Assembly: GCF_029227915.1 (NCBI RefSeq) | Contig: NC_079887.1 | Span: 22,563,650-22,627,649 of the forward strand | Direction: 5' to 3' | DNA from: Hydractinia symbiolongicarpus | Lineage: Eukaryota > Cnidaria > Hydrozoa > Anthoathecata > Hydractiniidae | DNA: 64,000 bases | In this document: piece by piece, positions 50,477 to 64,000 of the stretch | Numbering within the stretch: position 1 is the stretch's first letter | How the letters are laid out: each line of letters begins with the position of its first letter | Notes under the pieces: generated by a model | What the model saw: the letters and a program-made list of their open reading frames with translations, nothing else | What the model was told of the DNA's origin: nothing | Database searches by the model: none | Program-made: the position numbers and the translations under genes

Positions 50477-50482
50477 TTTATT
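50477..50482 (-). promoter_or_regulatory. Poly(A) signal of NLK
   Basis: AATAAA on the minus strand, about 80 bp past the NLK stop. Confidence 0.55.
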
Positions 50483-50560
50483 GTAATGACCTTTACCTTT
50501 ATATAATCAAAAGATCACAAATTAACACACATAAAATTAACAATAAGGAAACAAGCAAAC

Positions 50561-54788
<4,228 letters not shown>

Positions 54789-57103
54789 AGGCTATAAGCC
54801 ACGCACCAGCAAGTTAGATATGAGAATGCGTGTTCACAAGAGCATAGTTATCACAGAAGCCATTCCACACTAGAAGTTGCCGGCTTCGTTGAGCAAGAAG
54901 ACAATGCATGCAAAATAATTCGAAATGAATGATCACAAAAAGTTATTGAAGGAATATGTTGCGCATGCGTACATATCAGAAAAAGCCACCCTGGTTCCTA
55001 GACCGCCTAACAATGCTTAGGCTGAATGGCCTACCGGTTAGGTATTAGGTTGGTAACGTACAAGAACAATCTGGTCTGTTAATTTTACACCATCAAAAAG
55101 TAAATAACAAAATTTAAGTGTTCCTAGGAAACAGCGGTAAATCATAACGATGAATATAATACTTACCAGAAATAGTTAAATCTTATTAAAATTAAAGCAA
55201 ATTCTTTTATGAGCAAGCGGCCTGCAAGCGTCTATTCAGTAACGTTAATAAATAATATTTGAATGGCTCTGATTCTTCCCTCTGTCGTTTTGACATGATT
55301 CATTCCTTATATTAAATATTAGCAATTCCTTTCTCTTGAATTTCAGTGGTTATTCAACAAAAGCAGTTAGCTTCGTAATATTACGTTTTGATAGGTTGAT
55401 GACGCAAGAGTTATGAGAAAAGACACAACATATTTTTGTGAACTTTAAAATTTGATTATGCTAGATAAGAAATTTGAAGAAAATATTTTTTTAAGGAAAT
55501 ATTTGACCATCGCTCAAGGAAACACACTCGCACTGACTTAAACACACATAAACCTTAACAATCAAATTTTCTTTTCTTCATTTTTGTGATTTTGTTTCGT
55601 GTCGATTCTGATGTAAGGTCTACAGTTTCAGCTAAAATATATGATTTTTTACGCTGACTTTTTTTCTTCTCAAAAGAAGGAAGTTGGTTTATACGATAGA
55701 CTCCCCACAATGAAGTTATCATTCCATCGAAACTTTCACATAACAGCTTTAAATGGCTAAATACATCCTTGTCCCCAGGAGTTTCTTGAAAAAAACCCAA
55801 TCTATCTTAAAGAGTGGCTAAAGTGGACGAGAGAATGGTGGAAAATTTCTTTAGTTTAACGCTTACGTCAGTAGGACACTGTACGAAAAAAAGGTTAGAA
55901 AAAAACCCTACATGAAGTTGTGTGAAATTTTCAACGGAAATTATATACAAATATTTCTTTAAAAAAAATAAATAAAAATTTCTACGTATATAAAATGTCG
56001 ATTTATAAAACGACTCTATATATTTATTAAACAAGCCTAAGATAATTCAAAACTCCACAACTCCGCCTCTTGCAGAACTTGTTAAAAGGATCTCTGAATG
56101 TGAAATTTATCGATATTAAACCGCGTTTTTAATAATAGGAAGACTGGAGGTTACAAAAACACTGACGTCATAAAGTAAAAACAGAGGTGGCAAAAATTTC
56201 CAAGTTTTTAAGAACGACGATCACAAACCTATTTGCACTGCATGAAAACTTTTGCATCAGAATAAAAAGAATTGTGGAAGAGCGCCGCAACCCACCCCAA
56301 CCACCCAGTCAATATAAAAACAATGTTAATATTAAAGTTATGTATAGATAATTACAATACACAAGTTTTTGCTAGCACCATTCATCTTGAATTTGTTCCG
56401 TTTCCTTCTTGTGTGTTTTTTTCCTGTAAGAAAGTCAATAAAGAATATCATAATAAAGCTAAAACATAAAGATATGTAATTATATAGATAAAAAGACGGA
56501 TATGAACACACATTCAATGAAATTTGATGGTCAGTCATTCATTTAAGCGCGGTATTTAACTCGCTATCCCAAACATTAAGATTTTATGTGTGATTATATC
56601 ACAGTTCCTCAGACACTGATGTTTCAGGTATTAACTAGGAAAAAAATATATTTTGCCGACGTAAGCATGTTTAATAAAAAATAAAAATTAAAAACCTTCT
56701 GTCTTGCATAGTAACGCGCGAACAATAAAACGCATAATGGCGCATACAATAATGGCGCATACAATGATAAAGTTTAATTTATGCATGTGTAACTGATCAG
56801 GATTTTTAGCCACCTGTCCCATGTAAAATCTTTTTCCCAACTTTTTCTCACCGCAGCTGGTTTGAATTATAAAAAGGGAAGCTGTAAAAATTTCACGCGG
56901 ATTAGTTAATTGAAGAAGCTGTTGTCATTTCGCGTTTAATGACGAATTCCAAAAGATGCTATCATCAGATCACGTGACTAATTCAGTTCAGAAGAATAAC
57001 AATAAAAAATAAAAATAATGTTGAAATCAATCTATGCTTTGCTACAAACAGCGCATGCGCAAGTTTTTTGCTACCTCGAACCGATTTCCCAATTTCTTCC
57101 TAT
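54789..57103. other. Region upstream of NLK
   Basis: Mostly AT-rich non-coding sequence. It should contain the NLK promoter. A GCGCATGCG-like site occurs near 54960. One possible terminal exon is given separately at 55555-55795. Confidence 0.4.
55555..55795 (-). CDS. Possible 3' exon of an unidentified gene
   Basis: Open frame of about 80 codons after a plausible AG acceptor, ending in a basic tail (NKITKMKKRKFDC) that could be a nuclear signal. Upstream exons were not found, and it may be chance. Confidence 0.2.
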
Positions 57104-57105
57104 AC

Positions 57106-57113
57106 CATATAAA
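57106..57113 (+). promoter_or_regulatory. Possible TATA box
   Basis: CATATAAAAAG about 220 bp upstream of the short frame at 57329. Confidence 0.3.
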
Positions 57114-57328
57114 AAGACGTGCTATTGAAAGATACATTCGCGTCTTACAAAACATTCAAAATTATAATCCTCTGTACAAAATACGGACATTTGGTTAAAT
57201 TTCTATTTTAATGCATACCACCTCATTAAACATGTTTCATGTTTCCGGCATAATAGATCATATTATGTTCATTGGCACAATTTAAGATAACAAGCGCTGT
57301 CCAAAGAAAATTATAAATCACACGAAAT

Positions 57329-57482
57329 ATGTCCAAGTTTACCGAATATGAAGTGTTAATGTCAAAAAGACCGAAAGGTCAAGACTTGCATAACAAAATC
57401 AGACAAATGTCACTCAATAATCACGTAATTACCACGCCAGTCAGTACAGCCACAGACGTTATGAAATTATTATTTGCCGCGA
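57329..57482 (+). CDS. Possible first exon of an unidentified gene
   Basis: ATG frame MSKFTEYEVLMSKRPKGQDL... followed by a strong donor (GCGA|GTAAGA) at 57482/57483. No downstream exon was found. Supported only by the TATA-like box and the donor. Confidence 0.25.
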
Positions 57483-57560
57483 GTAAGACTGCTTATCTTA
57501 TGTGTGGTTGTCGGTTGTTCTAATAAAATGTTGAACGCGATTAAATCAAAGAGAAGTATG

Positions 57561-57562
57561 TT

Positions 57563-57594
<32 letters not shown>
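57561..57594. repeat. (AAC)n microsatellite
   Basis: About 11 AAC units. Confidence 0.9.
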
Positions 57595-59070
57595 CTTCAT
57601 CTGGCCAGACTTACTAGGTTAACTCGTACACGTTAACTTAAAAAACAACCGTACGATAATCAAATAGAACATAAAATATTTTAAAACACAAATAAGGTTA
57701 AATTCTGCAAAGGTTAGATGCATTTACGCCTTTGAAAGAAAAATGCCAAATTAAGCTATTGGTTTCGAGAGTGAAGCCACTCCTTTAGAAACACCTTGCA
57801 TCATCAGACATAACTCCCACATCAATCACACAATGAACTAATCAAATCAACACAATGCCGGCATCCGATGCTAATTATACATTTCTTAAACGAGGTATAT
57901 AAACGTCTTGGGAATATGCTCATTAAGGAAATTCAGTTGTCGACAGTTGAAAAGAAATTAATCAAACTTGTGAATTAAGTCTGTAATTTAATTAGAGCTA
58001 ATAATGAAGAAAAGAAATGGTTTTGATGGCATACTTTACTAATTGCTCTGCAATTACCTTGACAATAATATACTAATTGGCTGATAGAAAAACCGTAGCA
58101 GCGAACAACGTGCAATTTCGCAACCACGTTTTAAAGTTATTTTCACTCCCCTCTGTGCATTGCATTGTTATTCTTTTACGGTTTAAACCCCTAAATCTAT
58201 TCCGCAGCAAGATTATATGGTCTGTAAAGAACACGAAACCTACTGAAGAGGCTGAAAACTCATGACAAGGTTGATCATTCGGACTTGTTTTGGATTTAGA
58301 TTCAATGTAAAGGATCGGGTAAATCGGATTCGTTTCGGATTTATTTGGACATAAAGAATCCGGACAACGGAAATTCAGATATTCCAAAAATATTTTTTGT
58401 GATGAAGAGGATTGAAAAGTGTAGTTTTTTATTGCAAAGAATAGCCTGGGCCCAAAGTTGTTGTTCTTCTCTCACGATTAAGGAAATTGCAAGGCTTGCT
58501 TCTTAGTTCCGGCCTTGCACACTTTTAATAACATACAACACACAAAACAACTAATTATTTCCGCTTCCAGGGATAATTATATGTTTTTTCTTTCCAAACA
58601 GGAAGACGATAATGATGAAACTCTGTGGTTTTCTTTTAAGCGGAAACAACAAAGATTATCACCTTTATTATTAACGAGAGTTTGGTGAGATAATTTGGTT
58701 AACGAAAAATAAAAAGCGTAATTTCTTTGTAAAAAACACCAGATCAAAATCAAGATTTTGATCGCAATAAAGCTTTTAAAAGTTTTTAACTGTCTACCTT
58801 TCAAACAAAAAAAATCTGTAATACACAGCCACGAGAAGTTTAAAATTTCCTCATAATTTGTTAAACGTTTTACATCTGGCAAGAACCTATCTCCCTGTGT
58901 TTTACTTCCAATATCACAGATTCAAAAAGGTTGGGAATATAAGGTGTTGAATTTAAAAAGAGTTGAGGATGACTTTTACGGTTAACTGGCTTTACCAAAG
59001 AACCGAAAAAAAAATTAAATAAAGCTCTGAAAATATTTTTAGGTTTTAAGAAACAACAAAACAAACAACA
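57595..59070. other. Intergenic, no supported gene
   Basis: Short frames only (for example 58073-58387); no motifs or splice pattern. Confidence 0.45.
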
Positions 59071-59074
59071 AACA

Positions 59075-59307
<233 letters not shown>

Positions 59308-59313
59308 CAGCAA

Positions 59314-61283
59314 GACTTTAAAATCGCTGTCCTGATAAAAGCAATGGATTAATGTTACAGGTGTGAAAAAAGAATGTCTCTGTGGTCACGTCATTTCTGC
59401 ATTCCCTGAGAAAAAGCCGACCAGCTGACAGAAACCAACAAAGCATTAAAACCACTATGACGTCGCAGTCGACTGATATTAAACAAATAATGGTTCTGAT
59501 GCATGACCTCACTACGTGGATGACATTAGTTTCTTAGCAACACAGATAAAAATAAACACCAACTCCATTTATATCGGTATTTAAAAATTGGGTGACGTGG
59601 ACGTGAATGAAAATTTTATCCCGTTGCCATGTCAACATGTGAATGGAAAACCGACGAGTTTCCCGAAATAACACCAGAAGCGTCAATGCAAAATAACTTC
59701 GATCGACTCTCCGGGAATGTTACTTGACGGGGAGTTACGAAACTATCAGAGCTTTAACCGTGGAAGGATATTAAAAAAACTTTTAGCCCGCCCACATTAG
59801 TGATACCTTTCAATGACGTGGTTAAACTTCTATAGAGAAACGGCTTATATTTCCACGCATCTATACAAAACAGGCCCAGTGTTGTATAAGCCAATAAGGT
59901 ACCACGGTGAAAAAAGATGATCCAGACGTATGATCTAGATTGTTGGTTCAACCTAAGATTACTTTAGAATAGATTCTTTAAAAAGAAAGCCCACGGGATT
60001 CCTTAGCAAAAATTTTTTTACCGGTTTTTTGCGCAATGTCGATTTTTTCTTTTTCTGCGTTTCATGAAAAACTAAGAGGGTACAAAGGTTTAATGTCCAG
60101 TATACATTGTTAGTTGACCCTATAATACAAGGGCTCTTTTCGCCCTTGTAACACTAGGCGCAGGGCGTTTATTCCAAAGTACTTGCGTAATAAACTTTGA
60201 AACACTTGTAAGATGTCTTTTAAATACAAATTCATTCCAATTTGAAAATTAATTTGATTACGTCATAGGAATCAGAAATGACGTTACAAAGGCCGAAAAT
60301 AAAACATGTTTCAATCTTACAATACATTTTAATTTCTCACATGTTACTGCCGCAATTGACTTGTAGATTGACTAGTTACTGAAAAATTAGTGTTGCGTAA
60401 AAAAATAATTTCAATGAACTCACTGGAAGCAACAGTGACGTCATTTCTTTAATAAAGTTGCTTAATTTACGATAAAGATCAAAATGTTACTTTCCAAAAA
60501 ATTTTTTATGTTATTAAAGTAGGTATGTTATGTAGAATATGACATTTAAAAATAATCAAAGCAAGAAAAACAACAAAATGACGTCACAAGGATAAAAAAT
60601 GACGTTATTTCGCTAAATCGATTTTCCTTCAAATCTGATCTGGATTTTATCCCTAGCACAAATATATTTCATCTTAGCAACACCTGGCAACCAACAACAT
60701 GTGATATCGTCAATACAACATCTTACAACACGCTTACATGGGTGTCAAAAGTTTCAACATTTACCATCTTTCAAAAAATGCAATACCTCAACAAAGTACA
60801 AAAATTTTCTGGATTTTGTTTTTGTTTATCCCATGCCCGAATAAAAGTTTCAAAAAAAATTTCAGCAGTTACAAAGTCGCGAGCGCTTTATCTCCCACCC
60901 AGGGAAAATAGAGTTATATCTGTATATAAAATGGATTTTGTTAATTTTTTTTGCATGTATTTTTCATCTTTATAAACTTATAAGCAAAGTATATAACAAC
61001 GAAAGCAAAGTATAAGCAACGAAAACAAAAGTTTTTATTTCAAATAAAACTTGCTTTGAAAAAAAGTTTATCTTCTTCGTTTCCGAAAATTAGTCGGCAT
61101 TAGTCGGCATAATTTAGTCAGTAAAAATGACGAAACCAATCATTTTACCCACCCTTTTGCTTACTTTTTTTAAGGTATGACGTGCAGTACCGAAGTCAAT
61201 TTTGCTTGTTATAATATTACTCAAAGTTTCTTATAAACCGATTGCTTACAAAACATTATGGAACATGTCTAAAAAAAACTTAC
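59314..61283. other. Intergenic or 3' intron, no supported exon
   Basis: AT-rich. The coiled-coil gene must have a 3' end somewhere below 61284, but I could not identify its last exon. Confidence 0.4.
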
Positions 61284-63829
61284 GAATATCTTGGACTTTC
61301 ACTGTCTTCGTTATCCAAACTTTCCTGGAGATGAAGTAGCAACGATGGAGATTTGTTATTGACGATTTCCAAAACTTTTTCTAATAAAAACTTTTGTTGT
61401 CGATATTCTTTGTCTCGCTTCTTCATACGAGTCTCATAAGAAGTCTAAATAATAGATTCATTTGACATTTTTGAATTCACTCTTCACATTTAGGAACACC
61501 TCGAGGGTGGCCTTTTTTGTTCTTTCTAGTCATCCTTGTCCTTAGGGTTTGTTGCCTGATGTCAAAGCCGCTAGCGCTGATTTGGCGCGTTTCCTAGCAC
61601 TTCGTCGCAAGGACATTTTAGTTACTTTAATGTTACTGATATGTCTTATTCGGAATAGCTGATACAAGAACGCAGAATTTCGGTCCTCTTTTTTTTTTAA
61701 GTGATTCAGCTGCCTACACATATCATAAATCAAATGACTTCCTAGAATACTGCATCGCACTTACCTTCATGTCACTGGTCTTTCGAGTAATATCTTTTAG
61801 CTGTTTTTCTCTCTCAGATACATTCTCTTCACAGGTTCGAACACGCGTTTTAAGTTCTTTCGCTTCTTTGTCTCGATCATCATTGACTTGCTGCAACAGT
61901 CGATCTTTCTCTGCTATTAATGTTTCAAACTTCTTAACATTGTCTCGGTTACTCTAAAAAACATCGAGTAAAGAAAATTGATCAATTGCAGACTAAACTT
62001 CAGAAAAAACTCAGTGTTGAGAAAAATCCATTATGTAGTAGTTCAAGACTCTGCTATCTGTATTAGCATTGTACACGAAGATGTAGTTGGGTGAAACAAA
62101 TGCTGGTTTAGTATTTATAACATTCTCAACAACTACCTAACAGCTTTACCCTTCCTTACTTCCTTTATTTCTCTATCTCGACCTTTAAATAAAACAGAAA
62201 TGCATTAACCATTGGCTTCTTACATTATGTTTTGTTATTCTAGGCGGAGATGGTGTAGTGGTAGCGCATTCGGCTAGTAATCATGAGGTTTTATGTTCAA
62301 GTCCCCACTCTGGCAGGTCCACTTTAAATGTAGAATCAGCCCATTTGGAGCCATCTACTGACCGTTAACAGGCTTGATAAAAAGCCAGCCGTTAAGATGA
62401 ATTCCCAAGGGCCTTAAAACTTTTCGTTACTTACTCACTTCTACACCACATTAAAAATTTGTGTCAACAAGTTTGTCCAGAATTTCAGGCCAAAATAGAT
62501 ATCACTTTACAGTAGATAGTATGCCCAAATTTATATAAAATTATTGGCTAGCTAAATATACTTTGTCCATAATGCCCCTAAATATGCCTCTAAAATAAAA
62601 ATAAAAATACCGTTTCCATTTTCTTGAGACGATTTTCTAATTTACTGATGACACTCTCCTTCGTACGGACATTATTTCCCATCTCGCGTAGTTTAGATGC
62701 TTGCTCCTGTAAATTAAAGCAAAAAATTTTTATACCGCACAAGCTCTCGGTCTGTTATTTTAACATAATACTCTGTATTCGTATCCAGCACAACATCAAA
62801 ACCAGTTAGTAAGTTCAGAACAGAATAAAGGTGTGAATGTACACTTTTAAATCTTAGTAAAGATTTACCACCAAAATAGAATTATTTACCACGCAGTAAC
62901 AGGGAAAACAGGATTTACAGCTATTTGCAAGTACGGAGGAGTGTTAGAACTTATTTAACAACCCGTAAAATGTAAAAGCAAAACTATTTCAACTTACGCT
63001 TTCTAGTTTTGCGATCTGCATTTCAAGTTGCTGTATTTTTTCTTCTCTTCCCTGCAGAGATGCTTGCTGGTCTTGAAAATGCGAAGAAATATTCTACAAA
63101 CAAAACAAAAAGCTCTAAGAAAGAGTGCTAAGTAAACATGTTTATTAACCAATCGCAATTGCTTGTGTAAGCCCCCTCCCCTTAAAACGACTTAAATAAA
63201 GGAGTCGATTGATTTGTTGCCTCGTTTAACACTAACTCTTTAATAAGGATTTACGGCAGAATTTTTGGTGATTACGAATTGTTAGATAAACTGTATGAAA
63301 ACTACAAAAAATTTGTTAAAATACGCATTATCCCTAGACATCGTAGGTCGCGAATTTGGCGTCTGGACATTGACAATAACTCGCGATGGCTTAATTTTCA
63401 GATATTAAGACCCATCTGAAGGAGAATTTAATCTCCATCCGACAGTGTTCAATTTTACCATCGTTAAGGCGGAAGGTGGGCAGAAATCGGGTTGAAAGTC
63501 GGCGACAAACAACATAGATTATTGATTTTTCAAAAAAAAGATTGCGGGGTTGGGTTAAAGAAGTTAGCCTTCTAACCAGAAACAACTTTGTTAAATCTAA
63601 GAACTCAAAATTTGATAGGAAGTAGTTTTTCACATAATCATGAACCGGCTAACATGACCAGTGCAACGCAGACGATAAAACCCAACCGTTTAAAATAACC
63701 ATGTTTCCACCTAATAGAAATAATCATACGCACCAGGTCTGATTTCGCCAATTTATTTTCCAGTCTTTCAATTATTACATCTCTTGCTGACAACTTGCGT
63801 TCCAGATCTTTTATGGTTACTTGTAGTTC
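61284..63829 (-). CDS. Coiled-coil protein built of 32-residue exon modules (partial)
   Basis: Five internal exons with GT-AG borders: 63734-63829 (96 bp), 62998-63093 (96 bp), 62611-62706 (96 bp), 61765-61953 (189 bp), 61284-61444 (161 bp). The first four are phase 0. The three 96-bp exons each encode 32 residues of one pattern: a run ending in R-x-x-x-I-x-x-LE-x-x-L-x-K (SARDVIIERLENKLAKSDL; GREEKIQQLEMQIAKLES; TKESVISKLENRLKKMET). The 189-bp exon looks like two fused modules. The last exon contains KKRDKEYRQQKFLLEKVLEI. The gene extends beyond the window on the 5' side, and its 3' end was not found. A structural or cytoskeletal coiled coil is likely; I do not recognise the family. Confidence 0.75.
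62243..62437 (+). mobile_element. tRNA-derived SINE in an intron
   Basis: Same family as 37813-38080: head GGCGGAGATGGTGTAGTGG, decayed B box GTTCAAGTCC, tail with CCATCTACTGACC and a TTACTTACTCAC end. It lies in the intron between the 96-bp exon at 62611 and the 189-bp exon at 61765, antisense to the gene. Confidence 0.75.
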
Positions 63830-64000
63830 CTGAAAGTAAGGAATTTCATATCGTTGTCAACTGAGTGGCATTTGAAACGATCCACGGCTTTGCAGAGGGC
63901 GAAATGAAGCTGTGCGCAACCATTTTGAACACACAGAGTTGGGCAATAATTCCAATTACACAGTTACGTACAGATTTTTACTCTTCTTTGGTAAAAAAGA

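Overview
The window is AT-rich eukaryotic nuclear DNA from an animal. Three things show this: a complete spliced Nemo-like kinase gene, other genes with GT-AG introns, and tRNA-derived SINEs, simple repeats and DNA transposons. The sequence style and the abundance of Polintons suggest a cnidarian, perhaps a hydrozoan, but that is inference.

Layout. Bases 1-13119 hold three tandem copies (the third truncated) of a unit of about 5.4-5.9 kb. Two copies carry a single-exon 397-aa gene that resembles an ADP-ribosyltransferase fold. Bases 13120-15600 are mostly non-coding, with a broken THAP zinc-finger fragment. Bases 15.65-46.4 kb are a nest of mobile DNA. An old, heavily decayed Polinton/Maverick (about 15.65-16.42 kb plus 34.47-46.4 kb) was split by a younger 18,050-bp Polinton (16417-34466). 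The younger element has TIRs of about 404 bp and a 5-bp target duplication ACAGC. Removing it and one ACAGC rejoins an interrupted reading frame of the old element. The old element was also hit by a tRNA-derived SINE and by a 1,938-bp DNA transposon with a 9-bp target duplication that carries a spliced HMG/C2H2 gene. Bases 46.7-64 kb are ordinary host genes on the minus strand: an ankyrin-RING gene, the NLK gene (8 exons, 459 codons) and part of a coiled-coil gene built from 96-bp exons. A long (AAAT)n tract lies between them.

The young Polinton encodes an ankyrin-like protein, a SAP protein, a small conserved protein, a helical membrane protein, a penton-like protein, a putative structural protein, a coiled-coil membrane protein, the jelly-roll major capsid protein, a small capsid-associated membrane protein, an rve integrase, BRO-N proteins, a packaging ATPase, small membrane proteins, an HNH nuclease and a very long family-B DNA polymerase. 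Major capsid, penton-like protein and integrase are open. Polymerase, ATPase, HNH nuclease and several others carry in-frame stops, frameshifts or a lost start codon, so this copy is probably not autonomous.

The most interesting signals concern expression of the young element. (1) Each TIR contains the promoter, the start codon and the first 42 codons of the gene at that end, so an ankyrin protein and the DNA polymerase begin with the same 42 residues. (2) Nearly every gene starts right after an AATAAA-like motif. (3) Gene 3' ends, including convergent junctions, carry perfect or near-perfect hairpins; one is kept in the old element with a different stem sequence. (4) One head-to-head gene pair has both start codons inside a single 22-bp palindrome. 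The two Polintons share their morphogenesis genes but carry different DNA polymerase lineages, and a capsid-integrase-ATPase block is inverted between them.
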